A model generated the notes under the pieces. The model searched no databases, was not told the origin of the DNA, and was given only the letters and a program-made list of their open reading frames with translations. From Treponema sp. (GTDB lineage Bacteria; Spirochaetota; Spirochaetia; Treponematales; Treponemataceae): a stretch of 64,000 nt of DNA. The translations under genes were made by a program, and so were the position numbers. Where the stretch lies: positions 62,001 to 126,000 of the forward strand of contig JAGAZO010000009.1 in assembly GCA_017940005.1 (NCBI GenBank), in the 5' to 3' direction. This document shows, piece by piece, positions 52,789 to 59,995 of the stretch (position 1 is the stretch's first letter; each line of letters begins with the position of its first letter).

Positions 52789-53736
52789 ATGGCATATACA
52801 ATTTTCATCGACGGCAAAGAAGGCACGACAGGTTTGCAACTGTTTGAACGTCTTGCTTGCCGTAGCGATGTTACACTCCTGCACATTGCAGAAGATAAGC
52901 GCAAAGATACGGCAACGCGACGTGCGCTTATCAACGAGTCGGACATTACATTCTTGTGTCTTCCCGACGAAGCGGCGCGTGAATCAGTTTCGCTGTGCAC
53001 AAACGACAACACACGTATCATCGACGCTTCCACTGCGCACCGCACTGCTGCAGCATGGGCATACGGCTTTCCAGAACTTTCACCCATGTTCCGCACGAAT
53101 ATCGCATGTTCAAAACGCGTTGCCGTTCCTGGCTGCTATGCGAGCGGCTTTAACGCAATATGCTATCCGCTTGTGGCGTCACTTGTCATGCCACGCGATT
53201 ATCCCGTTGTGTGTTCAGCTGTTTCAGGCTACAGCGGCGCGGGTAAAAAAGCGATTGCGCAATACGAAAGTATCGTGCACGACAGTGCGCTCGACGCGCC
53301 GCGTTTATATGCGCTCACCCAACAGCATAAGCATTTGCCAGAGATGCAAAAAGTGAGCGGACTCGACTTTCCGCCAATATTTACGCCGTACATATGCAAT
53401 TATTTTTCTGGCATGACAGTCACGATTCCGCTCCACGTGCGTTTGCTTGCAAAGAAAATGAGCGTGCGCAACATTCACGAAGTGTTTGCAACTCATTATA
53501 GCAGCTGCAATTTTATCACTGTTGCGCCGCTTACAGATGACGACACGCTTTATGAACAATTTATTACAGCAAACACGCTTTCGGGTACGAACAACATGCG
53601 CTTATTTGTGTACGGCAACAATGAACGCATATTAGTTACAGCGCAATTTGACAATCTCGGCAAAGGCGCGTCTGGAGCTGCAGTACAGTGCATGAACATC
53701 ATGATGGGCATTGACGAACGCACCGAGCTTACGTAA
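52789..53736 (+). CDS. argC: N-acetyl-gamma-glutamyl-phosphate reductase, type 2
   Basis: 315 aa from ATG 52789, a length that fits the shorter type-2 ArgC group. It reduces N-acetyl-glutamyl-phosphate with NADPH in arginine synthesis. The N-terminal FIDGKEGTTGLQL, the catalytic-Cys loop VPGCYASGFN (Cys116), the SGYSGAGKK segment and the C-terminal NLGKGASGAAVQCMN are characteristic. No other arg genes are in this window. It is probably transcribed alone. Confidence 0.93.
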   Translation: MAYTIFIDGKEGTTGLQLFERLACRSDVTLLHIAEDKRKDTATRRALINESDITFLCLPDEAARESVSLCTNDNTRIIDASTAHRTAAAWAYGFPELSPMFRTNIACSKRVAVPGCYASGFNAICYPLVASLVMPRDYPVVCSAVSGYSGAGKKAIAQYESIVHDSALDAPRLYALTQQHKHLPEMQKVSGLDFPPIFTPYICNYFSGMTVTIPLHVRLLAKKMSVRNIHEVFATHYSSCNFITVAPLTDDDTLYEQFITANTLSGTNNMRLFVYGNNERILVTAQFDNLGKGASGAAVQCMNIMMGIDERTELT

Positions 53737-53860
53737 ACAGCAATACGCTATATTTTTACCGCATTTTTTTACGGGGAAGAGCCCTTCCCCGCGCTCCGAA
53801 GTCCTCGCACACTGCGGTCTTCTCCGCTCCCTATCCTTATGGGCAACAATTCTCTGACAG
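53737..53860. other. Spacer with GC-rich hairpin
   Basis: A GGGGAAG/CTTCCCC hairpin (53773-53790) and further GC-rich sequence follow argC; it resembles the hairpin cluster 3' of pncB. No gene seen. Confidence 0.45.
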
Positions 53861-53889
53861 TTGCGCATATTTTGTAAAAATGTTAATTT
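53861..53889 (+). promoter_or_regulatory. Possible promoter of the RlmL-like gene
   Basis: TTGCGC at 53861-53866, a 17-bp spacer and a weak TAATTT at 53884-53889, 8 nt before the ATG at 53898. Confidence 0.35.
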
Positions 53890-53897
53890 GTGGTAGT

Positions 53898-55163
53898 ATG
53901 AATACTCTTGTCGCTCTGTGCGCTGTAGGAGCAGAAAAAATACTTGGCAACGAAATAAAGCATCTCGGTTATACGCTTTCAGGCAATGCTGCGGGTCGTG
54001 TCTTTTTTCTTGGCGATGACGACGCGCTTTTCCGTGCAAATCTCTGCTTGCGCACCGCCGACCGCGTGTATTTGCAAATGGCGGTGTTTTCCGCAAGCAA
54101 TTTTGACGAGTTGTTTGACGGCGTATACACTGTTGACTGGCAAAATTATTTTAAGAAAGACACGCGCGTCGTCGTTGACAAAGTGCGCGCATATCGCTCA
54201 AAACTCAATTCAGAGCGCACAGTGCAGAGCATGGTTCATAAAGCAGTGTACACAAAGCTCGGAGACAAATGGCGCATGACGACGCTGCCTGAATCGGGCG
54301 AAGTTGCAAATATCCGCGTGTACATTGAAAACGATACAGCGCACATTCTGCTCGACTTGTCAGGCGAGCCGCTTCATAAGCGCGGCTACAGAGCAGACGG
54401 CGGTACTGCCCCGTTGCGCGAGACAGTTGCTGCAATCATGTTGCAGGAAATGGTGTGGCGCAGAAAAACGCCGCTGCACGACCCGTTTTGCGGTTCAGGC
54501 ACAATTCCCATAGAAGCTGCGCTCTACGCATACAACGCGGCTCCAGGATTCGGCAGAACATTTGCGCTTGAAAATTTAACAATTTTTAACAAAAGGCGCG
54601 CAGATGAATTGCGCAAAAAAGAAGCGGAACTTATTCGCACAGACGTAGAAGTGCGCATTACGGGAAGCGACATTGACGCACAAGCTGTTGAGCGCGCACG
54701 AAAAAACGCTGAATACGCATGCGTCGCAATCGGGCGGGCGCTCCAGTCAATCGGAAAAGACAGTCGCATTCCGCGCCCTGATTTTGTGCAAGCAGATTTT
54801 GCAGAGCTTTCTGCGCCATATGAAAGCGGCTTGATTTTGTGCAATCCGCCGTATGGCGAGCGGCTCGGCGACGAAGCAGAAGCGCAAAAATTATACAAAA
54901 AGATGAGCGTGCTCTACGACAATTTTCCGCATTGGCAATTCGGCATAATCTCTGCAAGCAAAAATTTTCAAAATTGTTTCGGACACTATGCCACGCAGCT
55001 TAAAAGTTTTAAAGCGGGAAATCTTAACACATATTTTTATTTGTACGCAGCTTCTCCTCGTAACGCGGCAAGCGATAGTGCATCCGCTCGCGCTGCAAAC
55101 GATACCCTTGCGTTCACCGCAACTGCATCTGATAAGAGCGTGCCTGCTGATTTTGGAGTGTAG
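53898..55163 (+). CDS. THUMP-domain 23S rRNA guanine-N2 methyltransferase (RlmL N-terminal type)
   Basis: 421 aa from ATG 53898. A THUMP domain (about 45-155) is followed by a class I SAM methyltransferase domain (about 160-385). The catalytic motif is NPPYGERLGDE, and the SAM region contains DPFCGSGTIPIEAAL and ITGSDIDAQAVERARKNA. Members of this group (RlmL N-terminal half, YpsC-like) methylate the N2 of a guanine in 23S rRNA. The C-terminal 35 residues are Ala/Ser/Thr-rich and look disordered. It lies 3 bp before the TetR gene, so the two are probably co-transcribed. Confidence 0.9.
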   Translation: MNTLVALCAVGAEKILGNEIKHLGYTLSGNAAGRVFFLGDDDALFRANLCLRTADRVYLQMAVFSASNFDELFDGVYTVDWQNYFKKDTRVVVDKVRAYRSKLNSERTVQSMVHKAVYTKLGDKWRMTTLPESGEVANIRVYIENDTAHILLDLSGEPLHKRGYRADGGTAPLRETVAAIMLQEMVWRRKTPLHDPFCGSGTIPIEAALYAYNAAPGFGRTFALENLTIFNKRRADELRKKEAELIRTDVEVRITGSDIDAQAVERARKNAEYACVAIGRALQSIGKDSRIPRPDFVQADFAELSAPYESGLILCNPPYGERLGDEAEAQKLYKKMSVLYDNFPHWQFGIISASKNFQNCFGHYATQLKSFKAGNLNTYFYLYAASPRNAASDSASARAANDTLAFTATASDKSVPADFGV

Positions 55164-55166
55164 CAC

Positions 55167-55763
55167 ATGGCGATTATTGTTGAACACGATAAACGCAAGC
55201 ACGAAATACTCGAAAAAGCGCTCGATGTTTTTATCGAGGAAGGCTATGAAGACGTAACGTTCCAAAAAATCGCTGACAGATGCGGCATTACGCGCACAAC
55301 GCTGTATATCTATTTTAAAAATAAGCGCGATATTTTTTTGTGGAGCATCAAGCAGCTGTTGTCAGAACTTGAAACAGCAATCATGAAAATCATCAACGAT
55401 AAATCGCTCAACGCAGAAACATGTTTTCGCGCAATGCTCATGAAAATTGTCGATTCAATCGAAGAGCATAAAAAACTTTTCAATGTGCTGCTCATCTATT
55501 TGATACAGCTGCAAAAGTCAGGAATTGATTCGCGTGAGCGCGTTGTGCGGCGTGTTATCAAACTGCGTCACGTAATGACAGATGTGTTGATTCGCGGCAT
55601 GAAATCTGGCGAATTCAAACAACTCAACGTCAAAGAAGCAAACGCGCTTTTTTACAGTTTGATAGAAGCTGCTATATTCAGACTTGCAGTGTTCACGCAA
55701 AAAAACACAGACGACTCGCGCACAACATTCAATCTTGCTGTTGATGGCATACTCAATCAGTAA
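55167..55763 (+). CDS. TetR-family transcriptional regulator
   Basis: 198 aa. An N-terminal HTH (about 8-55) has the typical ILEKALDVFIEEGYEDVTFQKIADRCGITRTTLYIYFKNKRDIF (quoted only as a landmark in part: FQKIADRCGITRTTLY). The C-terminal ligand-binding region (about 60-198) is all-helical and not informative about the ligand. GGAGTG RBS. It sits between the RlmL-like and RsmI-like methyltransferase genes with 3-bp and 2-bp gaps, an unusual place for a TetR repressor. Confidence 0.88.
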   Translation: MAIIVEHDKRKHEILEKALDVFIEEGYEDVTFQKIADRCGITRTTLYIYFKNKRDIFLWSIKQLLSELETAIMKIINDKSLNAETCFRAMLMKIVDSIEEHKKLFNVLLIYLIQLQKSGIDSRERVVRRVIKLRHVMTDVLIRGMKSGEFKQLNVKEANALFYSLIEAAIFRLAVFTQKNTDDSRTTFNLAVDGILNQ

Positions 55764-55765
55764 CT

Positions 55766-56473
55766 ATGGAAGCAGCATTATACCTTATTCCGACAACGCT
55801 CGGCGACACAGACGCATCGCGCGTCATTCCGCAGTATAATTGCGAAGTCATAGCGGGCATACAGCACTTTATTGTTGAAAATGTGCGGAGCGCGCGGCGG
55901 TTTCTTAAAAAAATTAATAAAGCCGTTGACATAGACGCGCTCACATTTTACGTGCTTGATGAACACACAAACATGCAAGAAATTGACGCGTATCTCGAAC
56001 CGCTCAAAAACGGCAACGCAGTCGGATTGCTTTCTGAAGCAGGCTGCCCAGCAATTGCAGACCCCGGAGCTGCAATCGTTTTGCTCGCGCACAAAAATCA
56101 TATGCGCGTGGTACCGCTCGCAGGACCGTCCGCGCTGCTGCTCGCACTCATGGCAAGCGGCTTCAACGGACAGCAGTTTGCATTTAACGGCTACCTTCCT
56201 ACAAAACCGCACGAGCGCGTGCAAAAAATCAAACTGCTTGAAACGCGCGCGTACAAAGAAAACCAAACGCAAATTTTCATCGAAGCACCGTACCGCAACA
56301 TGCAGCTGCTCGAATCATTGCTTGCAACGCTGCGCACGCAAACAAAGCTGTGCATTGCAGCAGGACTTACGTGCGCAGAAGAATACATCTGCACAAAATC
56401 TGTCGCAGAATGGAAAAAATCTTCACCGCCAAAAATTAATAAAGTGCCAGCGATATTTTTGCTCTACGTATAA
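55766..56473 (+). CDS. RsmI-like tetrapyrrole-methylase-fold SAM methyltransferase
   Basis: 235 aa. It has the tetrapyrrole methylase fold seen in RsmI (16S rRNA C1402 2'-O-methyltransferase): the N-terminal LYLIPTTLGD, the loop VGLLSEAGCPAIADPGAAIV and the PLAGPSALLLALMASGF motif that shapes the SAM pocket. This is the shorter variant (about 235 aa) present in many spirochaetes and Bacteroidetes rather than full-length RsmI (about 280 aa). It begins 2 bp after the TetR stop without its own RBS, consistent with coupled translation. Confidence 0.88.
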   Translation: MEAALYLIPTTLGDTDASRVIPQYNCEVIAGIQHFIVENVRSARRFLKKINKAVDIDALTFYVLDEHTNMQEIDAYLEPLKNGNAVGLLSEAGCPAIADPGAAIVLLAHKNHMRVVPLAGPSALLLALMASGFNGQQFAFNGYLPTKPHERVQKIKLLETRAYKENQTQIFIEAPYRNMQLLESLLATLRTQTKLCIAAGLTCAEEYICTKSVAEWKKSSPPKINKVPAIFLLYV

Positions 56474-56599
56474 ACATATGCGCAACAGCAGAGAAAAATA
56501 CAGCAAGCAGAAATTAATAATTTTTAGTTCTTCAAAAGTGCATGGACAAGCAAAATTCAACTTGCAAACGCGCGCAATTAGTATATATGCGCACGCACA

Positions 56600-56628
56600 T
56601 TGAACAGCGCCGCCATATCTGGTATAGT
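56600..56628 (+). promoter_or_regulatory. Promoter of msrAB
   Basis: TTGAAC at 56600-56605, a 17-bp spacer and TATAGT at 56623-56628, then a leader of about 35 nt with GGAGG. Confidence 0.6.
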
Positions 56629-56669
56629 AGCAGTGGTGTGGCAATTACTACTTAATAAGTGGAGGCAAC

Positions 56670-57713
56670 ATGCCAAAAATTTCAAAAATCGTATTTTTAT
56701 TTGCGGCGCTTTTTAGCGCATCGCAGTTTGCTTCTAGCGGACAAACTGCAAAAATCAAGAGGAACACCATGCAAAAACTCAAAGAGATTTATATAGCGGG
56801 CGGCTGCTTTTGGGGTATGGAAGGCTATTTCAAAAAAATACGCGGCGTTGTGCAAACAGAAGTCGGCTATGCGAACGGTACTTCCACCAAAACAGATTAC
56901 TATTCGCTCAAAAAAACTGATCATGCAGAAACGCTCAAACTCGTGTTCGACGAAAACGTTGTTGCGTTTGCAGAAATCCTCGCGCATTATTTTAGGGTCA
57001 TTGACCCGACATCGCTCAACAAGCAGGGCAACGATGCCGGCAGGCAATACCGCACGGGCATTTACTACGTCGATGCAAGCGATAAAAAATTCATCGAGGA
57101 TTTTGTCGCCGCCGAACAAAAAAAATACGCAAAAAAAATCGTCGTAGAGATTGCACCGCTTGCAAATTACGTAACGGCGGAAGCGTATCATCAAGACTAT
57201 CTTGAAAAAAATCCCGGCGGCTACTGCCACATAGATTTGCGCTTGGCGGAAAAACCGCTGTACGACGAAAGCAAATTCACGGTGCCGAGCAAACGCGAGC
57301 TGCGCAAAACGTTGAGCGACATGCAATATGCTGTGACGCAGGAAAAAGCGACAGAGCGACCGTTTTCCAGCGAGTACGACAAATTCAATGAAAAAGGCAT
57401 TTATGTTGACATCGTAACAAAAAAGCCGCTTTTCAGCTCAAGCGACAAATTCGATTCAGGTTGCGGTTGGCCGAGCTTTACAAAACCAATTACAACAGAC
57501 GCGCTTGACTACGCTGAAGACACGAGCCACGGTATGATGCGCACGGAGGTGACAGCAAAGCGCGGCAACAGTCACTTGGGGCACGTGTTCGACGACGGTC
57601 CACAAGAGCAAGGCGGTTTGCGCTATTGCATAAACGGCGCGAGCTTGGAGTTTGTTCCGCTTGAAAAGATGGAAGAACTCGGCTATGGCGAATACATTCC
57701 GTATGTGAAGTAG
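56670..57713 (+). CDS. msrAB: Exported peptide methionine sulfoxide reductase MsrA/MsrB fusion
   Basis: 347 aa. An N-terminal hydrophobic signal (about 1-21) suggests export. The MsrA domain (about 35-200) has GGCFWG with catalytic Cys46. The MsrB domain (about 205-347) has [33 protein letters not shown] and [11 protein letters not shown] with catalytic Cys320; the zinc CxxC pairs of some MsrB proteins are not seen. It repairs S and R forms of methionine sulfoxide, probably in the periplasm or on lipoproteins. RBS GGAGG. It is convergent with the hemerythrin gene, 9 bp apart. Confidence 0.93.
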   Translation: MPKISKIVFLFAALFSASQFASSGQTAKIKRNTMQKLKEIYIAGGCFWGMEGYFKKIRGVVQTEVGYANGTSTKTDYYSLKKTDHAETLKLVFDENVVAFAEILAHYFRVIDPTSLNKQGNDAGRQYRTGIYYVDASDKKFIEDFVAAEQKKYAKKIVVEIAPLANYVTAEAYHQDYLEKNPGGYCHIDLRLAEKPLYDESKFTVPSKRELRKTLSDMQYAVTQEKATERPFSSEYDKFNEKGIYVDIVTKKPLFSSSDKFDSGCGWPSFTKPITTDALDYAEDTSHGMMRTEVTAKRGNSHLGHVFDDGPQEQGGLRYCINGASLEFVPLEKMEELGYGEYIPYVK

Positions 57714-57722
57714 CGATACGTA

Positions 57723-58232
57723 TTATTTATTTTGCTGTTGTAGTTTATAATTGCGATAAAATGCCTTTACTGCTGGACAGTACAATTTGTCGTCACAGGC
57801 AACATGGCTGAGTATCCAGTCGCGCAAATAGTCTGCAAAGTCAAACGCAAGCGGCAACGTCATATCATCAAAATTGACAAGCACTTTTGTGACAGTTTGG
57901 ATGAATTCACGATGATGCTGTTTGTGAAGTTCATAACCATCAAAGTTACTTATTTGCATGAGCTTTTCTTCATCAGCAAAATGAGTACGTGCATATTCAA
58001 CTGTTTTTCGCATAGCGATTGCAATGGCGGCGCGCCATGTTGCTTTACTGTCGCCGTTGGATTGCATCAATCCTTCATGCAAATCATTACAAAGGCTTAC
58101 TAAATGCTTGTGTTGACAGTCGATAGCGGGAATGCCCAATTCCAAATTTGACGCCCATTTTACCCAATGGGAATTAACAGACGGCTCTTCACTGGCATTG
58201 GTATCATTTGACGAAAGAGGCAATCTTTCCAT
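57723..58232 (-). CDS. Bacteriohemerythrin (hemerythrin-like O2-binding protein)
   Basis: 169 aa. A hydrophilic N-terminus of about 20 residues is followed by a hemerythrin four-helix bundle. The diiron ligands are visible: His41 or His43 (IDCQHKHL), His84 and Glu88 (THFADEE), His103 and His107 (ELHKQHHREF), His143 and Asp148 (LSHVACDD). It binds O2 reversibly and may store or sense it, or protect enzymes in an anaerobe. RBS AAGGA. It is convergent with msrAB, and the pair suggests an oxidative-stress function, though they are not co-transcribed. Confidence 0.9.
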   Translation of the reverse strand: MERLPLSSNDTNASEEPSVNSHWVKWASNLELGIPAIDCQHKHLVSLCNDLHEGLMQSNGDSKATWRAAIAIAMRKTVEYARTHFADEEKLMQISNFDGYELHKQHHREFIQTVTKVLVNFDDMTLPLAFDFADYLRDWILSHVACDDKLYCPAVKAFYRNYKLQQQNK

Positions 58233-58297
58233 TGTTTTTTTCCTTAAGCTATTTAAATTCTTTTACCTATTTGCAGCGTATTGCCGCAAAAACACAA

Positions 58298-58387
58298 TCA
58301 CACCAACCTCGCCGCAAAGCAGTGAGATATGATGTTCTCTAAAGGTATCGCAGTCGGGTCTAATTCTTTTGTTTCGATACGGAACAT
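58298..58387 (-). CDS. Possible small ORF (29 codons), uncertain
   Basis: From ATG 58387 the frame encodes 29 residues (starting MFRIETKELD, ending CFAARLV), with an AAGG sequence 10 nt upstream. A good promoter lies about 90 bp upstream (58479-58507). The composition is not informative and no family is recognised. It could be a small gene, a gene remnant, or chance. Confidence 0.22.
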   Translation of the reverse strand: MFRIETKELDPTAIPLENIISHCFAARLV

Positions 58388-58478
58388 CGAGATATTGCCC
58401 TTCTGCACGAATAAAAAATAATCGCAATAAGGCTCAACGTGGTTCAAATTTATGCGTATTATTAAATCTTTATATATA

Positions 58479-58507
58479 ACTATAACACGTGATTGTCGAA
58501 GATACAA
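58479..58507 (-). promoter_or_regulatory. Promoter-like sequence without a clear gene
   Basis: TTGTAT (plus-strand 58502-58507), a 17-bp spacer and TATAGT (58479-58484) point towards the 58298-58387 small ORF or an untranslated RNA between the hemerythrin and GDPD regions. Confidence 0.4.
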
Positions 58508-58588
58508 GCAAAAAATTCACCAGAAATAAAATCTGTATTAAAAAATAATAATTTTTTTATTATTTGCGCACATACGCATCGTTCACAG

Positions 58589-58826
58589 CTATTTTTTTAC
58601 GCTGCCGATGTACGCCCTGCACACTGCTGGGAAATTGGTGATACCGCCATTCGCACCCCAGTCGCACAGTTTTTCGAGCGCGTATTTTGCAACTATGTCG
58701 ATTGTCTTTTGCAAGCTGCACGTCAAGCTCAATTTCGTCGCCGCCTGCTTCAACAGCCTTTTGAAACGCAAGCATGGTGTTTTCGGGATACGCGCCGCTA
58801 TATCCGCGGTGAGCAACAACTTTCAT
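58589..58826 (-). pseudogene. Glycerophosphodiester phosphodiesterase remnant with internal deletion
   Basis: A good RBS (GGAGG) and ATG at 58826 begin a normal GDPD N-terminus ([21 protein letters not shown], then [12 protein letters not shown]), which is the first strand and metal-binding start of the family. About 40 residues in, the frame breaks. A different frame then gives a GDPD C-terminus ([18 protein letters not shown]) ending at a stop at 58589. The roughly 150-180 residues between are gone. The gene is therefore decayed by an internal deletion plus frame change. A full-length GDPD is about 240 aa. Confidence 0.75.
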
Positions 58827-59002
58827 ATTTCCTCCAAAGCGATTGCGTTGTTTTGCTGACAGCCACGCGGTGCATGTAACGTGTACAGCTTGCGAGTGCA
58901 CCGCACAAAAGACGATAGAAAATGCGCGACATGACGTATACAATGCGCACAATAGCTAAAAAGGCACGACACGCTTGCAGCAGGTTGTCGCACAATCGAG
59001 CA

Positions 59003-59842
59003 TTACCGCAAGCAGTTGCCTATTTCAGCCAAGTTCCTGAACACAGCATCAGGCTTCACATCGGAGGCACGCACATCTTCTATAGTGGCTTCGCCAGTGA
59101 GCACGAGCAGTCCGCGCGCGCCGTTGTTCACGCCCACTGCAATATCTGTGTACAAGCGGTCGCCGACAAACGCAACTTCTTCGCGCTTTTTCCAACCGTT
59201 CCGCTGCATTACCATGTCAACAGTTTCGGGATTCGGTTTTCCAAGTGCCTTGACCTTTTTTCCGCCAGCAGAAAGAGAAATCATTGCGCAGAACGCGCCA
59301 ACATCTGTGATAAATCCATTTTCGACAGGGCAGTTGATGTCTGGATGCGTCGCAAGATACACTGCACCGTTCCGCACAAAGTCGCTCGCTTTGCATATTT
59401 TTTCATACGTGAGACCTGTGTCAAATCCGATGACGACAACATCTGGTTCATCTTGTACAAGTTGTATGCCCGCTTCGCGAAAACTTTTTATGAGCGCGTC
59501 AGTGCCGAGAAGATACACGCGCTTTCCAGGATACGTTGCATGTACGTATGCAATCGTCACATCGCCGCTCGTCATAATTTGATTTTTTGTGATATGGCAA
59601 TTCATGGCGGCAAGTTTTTCGATATACGCTTCGCCGCTCTTCGATGAGTTATTCGTAAAAAAAATAAAGTCGCGCCCCGTGTCCTGAAGCGTCTTCAAAA
59701 AATCAAGGCTGAATGGAAAGATATGATTGCCGAGATAAAATGTGCCGTCCATGTCGAGCACAAAATGCCTGCATGAATTAACAAGCGCTACTGTATTCCT
59801 ATTTTTGTTATATTCTGCAACTTCTTTTTCGATGCAATTCAT
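59003..59842 (-). CDS. HAD-IIA family phosphatase (NagD-like)
   Basis: 279 aa. HAD motif I (VLDMDGTFYLG), motif II (FFTNNSSKS) and the C-terminal motif with GKPNPETVDMV and VGDRLYTDIAVGVNNGARGLLVLTG are clear, together with the large C2 cap typical of NagD/PGP-type phosphatases. Such enzymes hydrolyse nucleoside monophosphates or small phosphorylated metabolites; the actual substrate here is not determinable. No strong RBS is visible at the ATG; a TATACT box lies about 17 nt upstream of it (promoter at 59860-59889). Confidence 0.87.
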   Translation of the reverse strand: MNCIEKEVAEYNKNRNTVALVNSCRHFVLDMDGTFYLGNHIFPFSLDFLKTLQDTGRDFIFFTNNSSKSGEAYIEKLAAMNCHITKNQIMTSGDVTIAYVHATYPGKRVYLLGTDALIKSFREAGIQLVQDEPDVVVIGFDTGLTYEKICKASDFVRNGAVYLATHPDINCPVENGFITDVGAFCAMISLSAGGKKVKALGKPNPETVDMVMQRNGWKKREEVAFVGDRLYTDIAVGVNNGARGLLVLTGEATIEDVRASDVKPDAVFRNLAEIGNCLR

Positions 59843-59859
59843 TTTCGTTCAGTTGTATC

Positions 59860-59889
59860 AGTATATCACGGTTTTACTGTTGCAATCAA
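59860..59889 (-). promoter_or_regulatory. Promoter of the NagD-like gene
   Basis: TTGATT (plus-strand 59884-59889) and TATACT (59860-59865) with an 18-bp spacer. Confidence 0.5.
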
Positions 59890-59930
59890 CAGGTAGTTAA
59901 GATATATACAAAATCGATTGCCCGTATACA

Positions 59931-59958
59931 TAAAAACCGCCCGATACGCTCGGACGGT
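59931..59958 (-). terminator. Intrinsic terminator of ppdK
   Basis: On the minus strand the stem ACCGTCCGA...TCGGGCGGT (one mismatch) is followed by T5. It lies about 40 bp past the ppdK stop. Confidence 0.65.
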
Positions 59959-59995
59959 CTATGAATGCATCTTTTACAACATTGTTACTGCTAAA

